Part shown: positions 10,652 to 21,172 of the stretch, piece by piece
Position numbering within the stretch: position 1 is the stretch's first letter
Layout: every line of letters starts with the position of its first letter
Position numbers and translations under genes: made by a program
The notes under the pieces: model-generated
Database searches by the model: none
What the model saw: only the letters and a program-made list of their open reading frames with translations
What the model was told of the DNA's origin: nothing
NCBI GenBank assembly: GCA_900155495.1
Contig: FTLJ01000122.1
Span: 1-32,514, forward strand
Direction of reading: 5' to 3'
Origin: Porogramme epimiltina
Lineage: Eukaryota > Basidiomycota > Agaricomycetes > Polyporales > Polyporaceae
Length of the DNA stretch: 32,514 bases

Positions 10652-11620
10652 TCAGGGCTTTAAGAGTTCTTTCTGCGAACGCACAGCATAGTAGTGTAGG
10701 CGACCCCCTATGCCGAACTTGATTCGAATAGCACTCGGTATATGTAATGTACCCTCATCTTCTGCGACGCGCTCATTTACGTTCCAATTCATTATGACCC
10801 TCATCGGTCCGATCTTGGCGGCGCAAAGAACAAAGTACCGGTCTCACGATGGTACGGCACCCACTGGCACTGGATGTCGGTGACGTCATGTGCTTATATA
10901 ATCATTAGGCGCCAGTGAGCTGGCCCCTGCCTTCCGCCACCGGCATGCTTGATTGCAACCTGCGCACTTATTCAACTAGCCCCAAAGCTCTCCCTAACAA
11001 ATGAATCGTCGGCACACAAAATGTATCATGCAACGGAAGAAATTTTGGCCTTTGTAAGACTCTTCGAGACGACATTGCGGAACACGGTGCAACGTTCAAG
11101 AAGCAGGCAGCTTAAATGACCAAGTGGAGTCGTGGACACCATCAGGCTGCGCCCGGTGTGCCGTGCTTGTGCATTGGCCGTTGTGCGCTCGGCACATGAA
11201 CGTCCCATGTCAACAGAAGATGTGAGACGTCAGTCCATCAACTCCCCACGCTGCTGGAGGCCACTGTTGCCCCTCAGGTGACCGTCCTCGAAGTTTCGAC
11301 TACTTCGCCCTGTCGCCTTTTCTCGACCTTATCCCTATGTTCGGTGAGCTCTCTTCGTTCCCGTAGATGCACTTTCTTATTCATATCCATGTACGAAGCT
11401 CCCCCGCCCCGCTCCAGCGCTGCAGTGGTCGTCACAACAGCCTCTAGTAACTAATTTCCTTCAGTCGCGCACCTTATTCTCACGGAGTATGCACGCGCAG
11501 AAGCATCCACAGCGGAGACCTTCTGCTACTCCACTCATCACCTATCCTGTTTAGGTTCACGCTGAGGCCAACTTCCATGTCAGGCACAATGGGGGGCCGT
11601 CTCGGAGACGCCGCGCGGGC
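10652..11620. other. Intergenic B-C, no gene recognised
   Basis: About 1 kb. It holds a TGACGTCA site at 10881 followed six bases later by TATATAA (10895-10901), arranged like a complete upstream element plus core promoter, although the next ATG of a known gene is some 765 bp further on. Only very short frames follow it. Confidence 0.45.
10881..10888. promoter_or_regulatory. TGACGTCA palindrome upstream of gene C
   Basis: A perfect palindrome 785 bp before the ATG of gene C, with TATATAA starting six bases after its end. The same six-base spacing recurs upstream of gene D. Confidence 0.45.
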
Positions 11621-11621
11621 A

Positions 11622-11627
11622 TAAATA
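11622..11627 (+). promoter_or_regulatory. TATA-like box of hydrolase gene C
   Basis: TAAATA, 44 bp before the chosen ATG at 11666. It is weaker than the TATATA of the other four genes. Confidence 0.4.
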
Positions 11628-11665
11628 CAGATACATCGTACACCGTTGTGCCTCGTTCCCTCTGC

Positions 11666-14071
11666 ATGGCCCCATCAATGTCTATGCTCTCCGCCCTCTT
11701 GGGCATTACTCTGGCGGCAGTAACTGCCTCTACATCTGCAGCTGACGTGAGTCCGCCGCTACTCCCTAAGTCTTTGTCCTACTCCAACGTTGCATCGCAT
11801 AGTCTCCCCCAATCCAATGGACGTCATGCGATCCCTCAATCATAAACAACACGGATGTATCATGCGCCACTTTCGAAGTCCCGCTCGACTATCGCAACAC
11901 CCCCGTCGGGACGGCCAAGCTTGCACTTGCAAAAGTCAATGCGACTACGGAGCCCAGGCTTGGGACCGTCTTCTTCAATCCTGGTGACGCATCTCCTCCA
12001 GTCTCGTAACCTGATCTTCTACTCATGTCGTTTTTCGCCCATAGGTGGCCCGGGGTCTTCCGGCCTAGTCGTGCTAGGTGCATTCACACAATATTTGGTG
12101 AATATGACGGGTGGTCATTACGACGTCATCAGTTGGGACCCGCGCGGAGTCGGGTTTTCCTCGTAAGTCATCCATCATTCTTCGTCTACGTATAGAACTT
12201 TATTGATCGTGCAACCCACTCCCATAGACCGGGTGATATCAAGTGCTTTGACAACCTTGAGGCTTATCAAGACCTCTTCAACGGCACCGTTCAAGCCAAC
12301 GGCATCGAAATGACTGGAAATTTCACTGACCCAGAGGACCTCCGCGTGCTTTTTTCGCAAGCGGGCATCATTCAGAAGAAGTACGAGGAGACTTTGCAGC
12401 TGTGCATAGAGCGCAATGGCGACATACTCAAGTACGTTGGCACCGCGGCTACAGTCCGCGACATGGTTGCGATGGCGGACGCAATCGACGGTCCGGGAAA
12501 GCCAGTCAACTACTTCGGGATCTCCTACGGATCGCTGTTGGGCAATATTTTCTTGAACAGCGAGTGCATTTGACAATAGGATTCTGTAGTAGTGCTTACC
12601 CCGACGCAGTGTTTCCCGAACGGGTCGGACGCGTCATCCTCGACGGCATCGTCAATCCGCATATCTGGCTGCAAAAAGAGATATCTTTGGTGCGCCCCCA
12701 GACTCAGTTCCCTTCCACATTTGTATATCCATTGATGAATTTGGGGAGCAGATGTGGGAGAGATTCTATGTCGACGCGGACGACGTTTATAAGGGATTCG
12801 CCACCGGCTGCGCTCTCGCAGGCCCGGATGGTTGCCCGCTCTCGACAGAGCTCGGGCAGACTCCGAGCGAGGTCAATGACATAGTTCAAGGTGTTCTGAA
12901 GGCTGCTCGTGACGCCGCGATAGCGAACTCGTCCGTACCACTGACCTCTGGGGACATTCGCAGTATGTCCCTCAGCTTAGCGTATTCGGTTGTACATCCA
13001 TCTAACACTCCACGGGACGTAGCCCAACTTCATACCGTGATGTATCTCTCATTCACATGGGCAGTGAACGCATCTCAGTGGTGGCCGACTGTAACCAAGA
13101 TCGTGGATGCAGAGAGCTTGTCGGAGAATACGGCAGCACCGGAGTCCCGTAGCTCCGATGTGATACGAATGAGGCAAGTGTCGCTAAGGGCTCTTCTCAA
13201 TTTCTCATACAGGCTGATAGGTTGCTTATTATTATCCGTTGACACCAGTAACATGCATGAAAGCTTTCTCGGACGCCGGGGGGCTGCGGATAACGACAGT
13301 CCTACATTCGCAACTACCGCCATTGCATGTAGTGATAGTTTAGCAAATCCGAACACAAACACCACCATGAAAGAATTGTTCCAGAGCCTCGTTGACGCGT
13401 CTCGGAATCTCTCCCATATGTGTTGGTATTCGCGCTGTCCTATGATGCTGGTAATAATTGCTCACCCAAATGCATATGGCAGTCGGCGCGGTGTTCCCTA
13501 ATCCTCTTCATTTTTGCTCATTCTGGCCTATACGTGCAATAGAGCGATATGAGGGCGGTTTCAACAGCACGGAATTGGCGAATAAGGTGCTCATCATAGG
13601 AAATACCGTAAGCCCCTTGACCTGTACCTCGCTAAATTTAGCATTGAGGCAACTGACACTGTCAACGTCCATGTCCAGTTCGATCCTTTGACCCCGTTCA
13701 AGTTCGCGCAAGGCGTTGCGGATAGTTACGGAACTCAGGCGCGCCTCGTGAGGTTCAACGCCTTTGGGGTAAGCTAGAACTTACTGAGCGTGTTACTTTG
13801 ATTGTTTGACCTGCTGTGTACGTAGCACACAACGTTGGGAACGATGGCAAGGTCTCAATGTATCCTCGGAATCACAAATGCTTACATGCTTAACGGAACG
13901 GCGAGTCTGTTCACTCTCTGCTCATTTTCTCTGACCTCTCATACTTCCCCATAGCTTCCAGAGGACAATGACACGGTGTGCGAGGTGGACGAAGGTTTAG
14001 AGATCTTCCCGGGGGTAAACACACAACTCATACTAGAGAGCCTCCCCAACGCTGGCTTCTACTCGCGCTAA
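11666..14071 (+). CDS. Secreted S33-type alpha/beta hydrolase with TAP-like C-terminal domain, gene C
   Basis: Twelve exons: 11666-11746, 11803-11983, 12045-12162, 12228-12559, 12610-12689, 12752-12962, 13023-13173, 13249-13421, 13483-13607, 13679-13768, 13826-13900, 13955-14071, giving 577 aa. The ATG at 11666 makes exon 1 the same length as in gene B; a second in-frame ATG lies 12 nt on. The leader is LSALLGITLAAVTAS. The oxyanion loop is GGPGSSG, the nucleophile is Ser226 in GISYG, and the other triad residues are Asp486 (FDPLTP) and His515. The last exon adds YSR beyond the usual C terminus. Unusually, introns 4, 7 and 11 start with GC (GCGAGT, GCAAGT, GCGAGT) where all four paralogues have GT. 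Treating them as GC-AG introns restores exact paralogue exon lengths (332 nt in exon 4; 151 nt in exon 7, as in gene A); otherwise the frame is lost. Confidence 0.85.
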
Positions 14072-15280
14072 TTAGTCATTACACGTTGATGGCCCTTCTT
14101 TCCGCGATATATGATCCAATGTGCGAGGTGCATAAGCAATGAAGTAGGCCCTAATCGAATCTCATTTGTAACTGTGGGTTCTGCCAAGCCACGATCGCGC
14201 GTCCCCGGGCAGCCGTTCCCCAGACTTCGCCACTGCATGATAACCTCCGCTTTATTTTCCCCCCTTCGGGAAACGTAAGCGTCTGGGGACGTGCCAGCGC
14301 AAGCCAAACCTAGCAAAGCGCATTGCTCACGGCTTTACAATACCGGTGCGCGTATGCGCAGTCACGCCGGTACCGACTCCGTGGGGCGCGGCGGTGGTCG
14401 CAATGCGCATTACGTCCTCTTGAGCGCCTCATGCGCGGCAGTCAAGTGTACGAGACATGGGTCAAATACATTAGGATAATGTAGAACTAGTATAAATGTC
14501 GTCTCGAAGTAGGGTAACAAGTACTTGGACTCGGGTTTCCTCTTGCCCTGGATTTGGGCACTGAGTATAGAGTCATATCTTCATGACGTCATATGTCTAT
14601 ATAAGTCAACCGGCGTAGCGCCTGAGGCTGTGTGCTGGCGCGGCCGCTTGCCGGCACTGCTTGAAGTCGAACTGAACCGGCACGCCAACGTCACACAGCC
14701 CAATGTCCGCACTCCAGTTGTCTCCCGACGCCAAAGAGCACAACAAATCTCCTCGGTTGTCACTGCATGTAAAGGTACAGCGAGGCTTTGATTAATTGCG
14801 AATGTTTTCTGCTGCAGTCCCCACGGTCCACGGACGAGCTGGATTTGCATCCCGGCCGAAGTTGTCTGGCACTCGATCATTCTCGCTAGTGTCCGAGGAA
14901 TCTGACTCTACCTGAGACTGCTGGGAGGTTGAGGAGAATGTCTCACAGTGGAGAATCTTTCTGATGGAGAGCTGACAGGATTCTCATCACTCTTGAATAA
15001 GACTGTCTTGTGCAGAGTAGTACGGTATGTATCTAACCCCCGCTTTGAACGGAAGTATTGACTTCTTGGCCCGACAGGACGCCCAGATTGCCCCTGTCAC
15101 GCCCATTGCATAGCGTACTTCCCTCATGAGCCGAATGAATGCCGCACAATAATGCGCCGAGGCAATGTCTCCGCGCTCTGCACTTCGGCCTTCGCACCCC
15201 GGCGTGCCGTCCACGGCTCATTCGTATGGCGTTTCGAGCTCGAGACTCTAGACGTCTGGAAAGCGCACGGTATGCGTGCA
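14072..15280. other. Intergenic C-D, no firm gene
   Basis: 1.2 kb. It contains TGACGTCA at 14584 with TATATAA at 14598, followed by a short two-exon open frame (14703-14889) that is reported only as a speculative finding. Nothing else looks coding. Confidence 0.45.
14584..14591. promoter_or_regulatory. TGACGTCA palindrome upstream of gene D
   Basis: A perfect palindrome 754 bp before the ATG of gene D, with TATATAA (14598-14604) six bases after its end, the same layout as upstream of gene C. Confidence 0.45.
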
Positions 15281-15286
15281 TATATA
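15281..15286 (+). promoter_or_regulatory. TATA box of hydrolase gene D
   Basis: TATATA, 57 bp before the ATG at 15338, in a GCATATATAC context also seen upstream of gene A. Confidence 0.5.
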
Positions 15287-15337
15287 CACTCCGCATTTCG
15301 TACCGACCATGCCCGTTAGAACATAAGCATCTTCGTC

Positions 15338-17679
15338 ATGCTTGCATCCCGCTCTCGGCTCTTCAACCTTCTTGGTGCAGCGCTCGGAGCGACTGTCTCC
15401 GCGGCATCTACCTCTACTAGAGTTCGTCCTCCTTCGTTTGGATATCTACAAGGACAAACCAGTAACGCTGTATTAGACCTTTCGTATACAATGGGGGGCC
15501 TGCGATCCTTCTGTGATCACAGATCCCGAACTTTCCTGCGCCTTTTTCGAAGTCCCTCTCGACTATCATGATGTATCTGTGGGGACGGCCAAGCTTGCGC
15601 TAGCGAAAGCCAATGCTACCTCAGAGCCTCGCCTCGGGACGATCTTCTACAACCCAGGTATGCCTACTTCAATACACTGTTCTCATTCTATGCTGATGCG
15701 GTATGACCCCCACACCTCAGGCGGTCCCGGCGGGTCTGGTTTGGAAACGCTCGATGGGCATCGTGATTACTTCTTGAAATTCACTGGGGGACACTACGAC
15801 TTCGTCACATGGGACCCTCGTGGTGTCGGAATCTCCTCGTAAGCCCGCTTTTCTTCATATTCTGGTGTTCACTCAAGCAACCCAGACCCGGGGATATCAA
15901 GTGCTTTGATAGCCTTGAAGACTTCCAGGAATTCTTTAACGGTACGATACAGGCCGGAGGAATCGAATACCTGGGCAACTTCACCAACCAAGGCGATATC
16001 GACGCACTTTTCGCGCAGGCAGAATCGTTCCAGCAGAAGTACGAAGAGGCTGTGCGGCTGTGCATGGAACGAAACGGGGACACGCTGAAGTACCTTGGCA
16101 CATCCGCGACTGTGCGTGACATGGTCGCCATGGCAGACGCGTTGGACGGCCCAGATAGCCCTATCAACTTCTACGGAGCGTCGTACGGAACGTTCCTAGC
16201 CAACGTGTTCATGAACAGTGAGTACCACATCTTGAAGACACTTGTAAGCCCTGATTGAGCACCTTTTCAGTGTTTCCTAAACGCGTCGGACGAGTGGTTA
16301 TAGATGGGATTGTGAACCCGCTTATGTGGTCACGCACAGAGCTTTCTTTGGTACGACTCCTTATATCCCTCCTCGAATATAGGCCCATATTTTGCGCCCC
16401 ATCTTACAGAATTGGGAGAAGTCCTACTTGCACACGGATGACGTTTATAAGGGATTCATTACCGGCTGCGCCCTGTCGGGCCCCGCAGGTTGTCCCATAT
16501 CCACTGAACCTGGCCAGACCCCCAGCGAAGTCAACGATTTGTTTCAGGATGTCCTAAAGCAAGCGCACGACACGGCGCTAGCTAACACGTCAGCTCCGTT
16601 ATCGTCAGGTATCATTCGCTGTGAGTAGCTACTCACGTACACATAGCTCAATACCGATACGCTTCTCGCTTGGCAGTGTCGTACCTGGTGGCGATGTATC
16701 AGCCGTCGGGATGGATGCAAGATGCTGCAGCTTGGCTGACTATCAAGGATATTGTTGAGTCGGAGAGCACCCCCCGAAACCCCTCAAGCCTTGTTGGTCG
16801 TGATGTTCTTGATTTCTTGGGACGGTATGTACTTTCCGCAAAACTCCCACGAAGAAATTTCGTTTCATTGGTTGTACAGGACATCGAGCCAAATGGGAAA
16901 ACGCCAGGACGCTGGGAACCAGACCCTCAATCCGTCATTCGCGCTCCCTGCGATCGCATGCAGCGATAGTCTCACGGACATGCACTCGAGGACCACTATG
17001 AAAGACGTCTTCAGCGGTATCGTTGATGCGACTCACAACATTTCTCACATGTGTACGTTTCTTCTCCTAACCACGATATCTCACCAGGGATGCTAATGCA
17101 CCTGATCGCGTACAGTTGGTGGCGCGTTCCCTATTAACTTGTACTTCTGCTCCTTCTGGCCCATACGCTCCGTCGAGCGGTATGACGGTTACTTCAACAG
17201 CACGCAGCTTGAGAACAAAATTCTGGTTCTCGGAAACACGGTAGGCTTCTTTCCTTGGAACCGTGAAGTGCTGGTGCCACGCTGACAAGCGAGAACAGTT
17301 CGATCCTGTGACCCCGTTCGAGTTTGCTCAGGGAGTCGCCGAAAGCTATGGTGACCAAGCTGCTCTTGTGCGGTTCGATGCTTTCGGAGTGAGTTTCCGA
17401 TCTATTGAACCCTTTCTCATCTTAACATGCTTTTGACGTAGCACTCGACCGCTGGAGAGTTCGCGTCGCAGTGCGTCTTCCAGATCACCCAGGCGTACTA
17501 CACAAACGGAACTGTGAATCTGCGGCCATTCAATCTCCGCTTTCTACACTTCAGCTGATGCCGCTCTATAGCTTCCAAACGGGAACAGCACAGTTTGTGA
17601 GGCAAATGAAGACTTTGAAATCTTCCCTGGAGTTAACACGCAAGCTATCCTCGCGAAACTTCCTAGCGTTGACTTCTAA
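15338..17679 (+). CDS. Secreted S33-type alpha/beta hydrolase with TAP-like C-terminal domain, gene D
   Basis: Twelve exons: 15338-15421, 15477-15657, 15721-15838, 15886-16217, 16271-16350, 16410-16620, 16677-16824, 16880-17052, 17116-17240, 17299-17388, 17442-17513, 17572-17679, giving 573 aa. The leader LFNLLGAALGATVSA predicts secretion. The oxyanion loop is GGPGGSG, the nucleophile elbow is GASYG (Ser227), and Asp486 (FDPVTP) and His515 complete the triad. It differs most from its paralogues in exon 4 (NQGDIDALFAQAES where the others have DPEDL or DPDDL) and in exon 5 (NPLMWSRTE), which lie near the presumed substrate pocket, so its specificity may differ. Frame and exon sizes match the other copies throughout, with no sign of decay. 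Confidence 0.88.
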
Positions 17680-18616
17680 GCAGGCCTCTTCACGTGGTCC
17701 TCGGACCGATAGGGGACCCCAGGCGATGCAGTAGTTACCGGATCGAGTCCGACGGACGTATTTAATATATTACTTGATTGACCTGCATGCGAATACGGGC
17801 AAGAGGGAGGGAAACTGGGAGTAGTTGACGCCTCCGGAGCCCGGCCGGGCTCGATCGGCCACGTTGGTGACGTCATGCCACGTGGTCCGTCAAACAGGGC
17901 GTCGCGACTGCGGCGTGCGCCGCCACTGAGGTTTCCAACAACTCTCGATCACCATCACGCTTGTCCTGATTGTCTTTCGCCTCGAAACCTTTCAAGATCT
18001 ACATGACAGCGGGTGACATTGTCCATGTCAAAGTCTATGTACGCGACAACGTCCACTACAGCACTACGACACTACTTTTCTGACCTGGTCGCCTGGGCAG
18101 CCTGTGGCCTAGTAGTTCAAAAAGTGACACGGCGCTCCAGTAATATCGCATATCCTGTCTTCGTGTAACGCCGGATCCGCTCTCCTGATGCGTGCTCCGA
18201 CGGATGGACAGCCCCCTGAGGCGTAAGGGCGCGGGGATGTGATTGACTCCGAAGGCCGATGACCTCGGCTTCAAATTGCCCTTGGCGGGTGAGTGCCGCC
18301 GACCGGCTTTCGTCCGACGTAGCCAAAATCACTCACATTCTGCACAGGCTGTTCGGCCAACGGCTCCAAGTGGCGCTGCCGTGGAATCCCTTGTTGAACG
18401 GCGAAGCATGCTGTACTGTGCCCTGGCCCAAATGCTATCCCGAATCGGCCGCAGCCGCTGCGCAGGGCCGCTCGCTGTCACGACCTGGTATGAACGCTGC
18501 GGGATTGCATGTGTACTGCAGCAACCGCGTGTCCCGCCTCGTACTGAGATCGGCTCTCGGCGGTGGCGATGAAACGGGTCCAGGAAGCAGCACGTTCGAC
18601 GCGAGGCGACAGTAGA
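17680..18616. other. Intergenic D-E, no gene recognised
   Basis: About 0.9 kb containing TGACGTCA at 17868, followed by the palindrome CCACGTGG, an E-box-like site. A frame of about 118 codons at 18259-18615 lacks protein-like composition and a family match, so it is not called. Confidence 0.45.
17868..17875. promoter_or_regulatory. TGACGTCA palindrome upstream of gene E
   Basis: A perfect palindrome 806 bp before the ATG of gene E. No TATATAA follows, but CCACGTGG starts two bases after its end; that is a binding site for bHLH or bZIP factors. Confidence 0.45.
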
Positions 18617-18623
18617 TATATAT
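18617..18623 (+). promoter_or_regulatory. TATA box of hydrolase gene E
   Basis: TATATAT, 57 bp before the ATG at 18674, matching the paralogues. Confidence 0.5.
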
Positions 18624-18673
18624 CAAGCTCACGATCATTTACCTACCGCTTTCCCAGCTCAACCCTTCGCATT

Positions 18674-21100
18674 ATGCCCTCATACTTCTCCGCACTATCG
18701 TCCGTCCTTGGCTTTACCATAGCAAGTTCATCTAATGCAGTATCTACGTCAACTTATGTGAGTCATCCCCCCGATACAAGTCTCGGTGGTCTAACCGGCA
18801 TGTGCATCTTCTCCACAGACTCCAACAATTCAATGGGGAGCATGTGACCCTTCGGTCATAACCAACCCATTGCTCTCTTGCGCTTCTTTCCAAGTTCCCC
18901 TTGACTACCATAACGCTTCTGCCGGAAATGGCCAGATTGCTATGGTAATAGCCAATGCGACGGCCGAGCCTAAGCTGGGCACTGTCTTTTTCAACCCCGG
19001 TACGTCTCACACATCATGCTAATAATGAGATTGTACACTAACTTCACGAACACGCGGCAGGTGGTCCGGGTGGCTCAGGCCTAGTTCAGCTCAATGCGTC
19101 TCGCGAATTCCTTCTCAACTTCACGGGCGGCCATTACGATGTCGTGAGCTGGGACCCACGTGGCGTTGGGCTTTCTACGTCAGTTGGCTCTAGTTATACC
19201 ATACTTTGTCTCTCCCTCTCACTACCGCACTTGCACACAGCCCAGGAGAGTTCAAATGCTTCGAAAGCCTCGAAGAATACACCACGCTCTTCAACGGGAC
19301 GCTGCAGCTTACAAGCATTGAGATGTCGGGGAACTTCACTGATCCGGACGACCTCCAGGCTATGTTTGCTCAGGCCCAGGTCACTCAAGACCGGGTGAAG
19401 CAGGGAATGCAGAAATGCTTGGAGCGAAACGGGGACATGATGAAGTATGTGGGCACGGCGGCGACGGTGCGCGACATGGTGGCGATGGCAGACGTGCTCG
19501 ACGGCCCGGGAAAACCCGTGAACTACTACGGGATCTCGTATGGCACGCTGCTAGGGAACGTGTTCTTGAATAGTGAGTTCCCACAAACATTCGGCTAAGC
19601 AGTTTGCAAACGCTGACATCATTGTCTTCCGTAGTGTTTCCCGATCGTGTCGGACGTGTGATTATTGATGGTGTTGTCGATCCACACATTTGGCGGGACA
19701 CTGACATATCCTTGGTGCGTTTGAGTCTCTGTGCCTGCCCAATCATAACCGATTTCCGCGCTTACAACCCACGTAGAACTGGGAGAAGTTTTACGCCGAT
19801 GCGGACAACGTATACAGGGGGTTCATTACCGGCTGCGCGCTCTCAGGTCCCGACGGCTGCGCGATATCGACGAAGTCTGGTCAAACACCGTCAGATGTTA
19901 ACGACTCTGTTCAGAGCCTTCTGAAGTCTGCACGCGATGCAGTGCGCGCAAATCCATCAACGCCCATAACTTCTGGGATGATTCGCTGTACGTCTCCCGC
20001 CCTGTTCATGGAAGACGAGGGTTTGATGGTGCATACACTCACGCCCCGTTATGCCTGATCTCACACAGATCTTGCACTGTTCCCGGAAATGTACTTTCCG
20101 GTTACCTGGGCAGATGACTCGGCGGTGTGGCCACAACTAGTACAGATCATCGAGGCCGAGAGCCAGTCAGGAAACGCTACAGCAGCCCCCGCCTCTGCTC
20201 CCTCTTTTAAGACACTTGATATCTTCAGCGCCCAGTGAGTTTTTGGCAGCTTTTCGTCTCGTCAGTCTGAGATCTCTGACATTAGCTCATGTTAGCACCA
20301 CAACTCACCTACTATCCAAGCGCACCCAGTCGAATGATTCAAACGACAGCCCCACGTTTGCTCTCCCCGCAATCTTGTGCAGTGACAACGTTGACGCGGA
20401 TCCAAACACCAACATGACGGATATACTCGAGAGCATCGTTGACGCTTCGCGGAATATCTCCCACATGTGTACGTCCTGTCTGCGACCGTCTCGTGCCCAA
20501 CAACTAATGCGTCTGCGGCTGTCTCCTTCCTTGACAGTCGGTGCTGTGTATCCCGCTGGCGCGTACTACTGCAATTTTTGGCCGGCTCGCGCCGTGGAGC
20601 GGTACGCAGGCGCGTTCAACAACACACTCTCGAACAAGATTTTGGTCATTGGTAACACGGTACGCTTCCTTCTTTTCCGCGGGTGCTGGGTTCTGCGCTG
20701 ACCCTCAGGCACGTGGCACTGGTAGTTCGATCCGATCACGCCCTTCAAGGCCGCGCAGCTCGTCGCCAGCGAGTTCGGAGACCAAGCTACGCTTGTGAAA
20801 GTGGACAGCTTTGGGGTACGTTGACCGCTTGTTCTACTTGATTTCTTTTTGACGGCTTTCGGGTCCGTAGCACACCACCCTCGGGTTCAGGTCGTCGTGC
20901 ATTATGGACATTACAGGGACGTTCATGACGAACGGCACGGTAAGCCCGTTCCCTCTTTGAATTGTGTTTTGCTCATCAAGGTACTACCGAAGCTTCCGAA
21001 TGGTGACGACACAGTATGTCAGACAGACAGCGATTTTGAAGTATTTCCTGGGGTCAACACACAGTCTATCATGGAGAAGCTCCCCACTATCGGATTCTAG
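18674..21100 (+). CDS. Secreted S33-type alpha/beta hydrolase with TAP-like C-terminal domain, gene E
   Basis: Twelve exons: 18674-18757, 18819-18999, 19061-19178, 19241-19572, 19635-19714, 19777-19987, 20069-20234, 20296-20468, 20538-20659, 20726-20815, 20871-20939, 20993-21100, giving 577 aa. The leader is LSSVLGFTIASSSNA. The oxyanion loop is GGPGGSG, the nucleophile is Ser227 in GISYG, and Asp491 (FDPITP) and His520 follow. It has the longest exon 7 (166 nt), through an Ala/Pro/Ser-rich insertion in the lid region, and an exon 9 one codon shorter. The last intron appears to use an AAG acceptor, chosen because it gives the paralogue junction LPNGDDTVC; an alternative AAG upstream would add four residues. 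It is the most divergent copy and ends 72 bp from the convergent dynamin-like gene. Confidence 0.86.
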
Positions 21101-21172
21101 ATCGTGATCGCATCTCTACCACCCCTTCATAATGTACACCACGTAGCACCGTGACGGTAATAACACGTTTTG

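Noticed and set aside
11586..11600. CAATGGGGGGCC upstream of gene C, resembling the start of hydrolase exon 2
   Set aside because: The match is about 12 bases with no extension on either side, so it is not evidence of a relic gene copy.
18259..18615. 118-codon plus-strand frame before gene E
   Set aside because: No domain, no start context and no conservation with the other intergenic regions; it ends at the TATA box of gene E.
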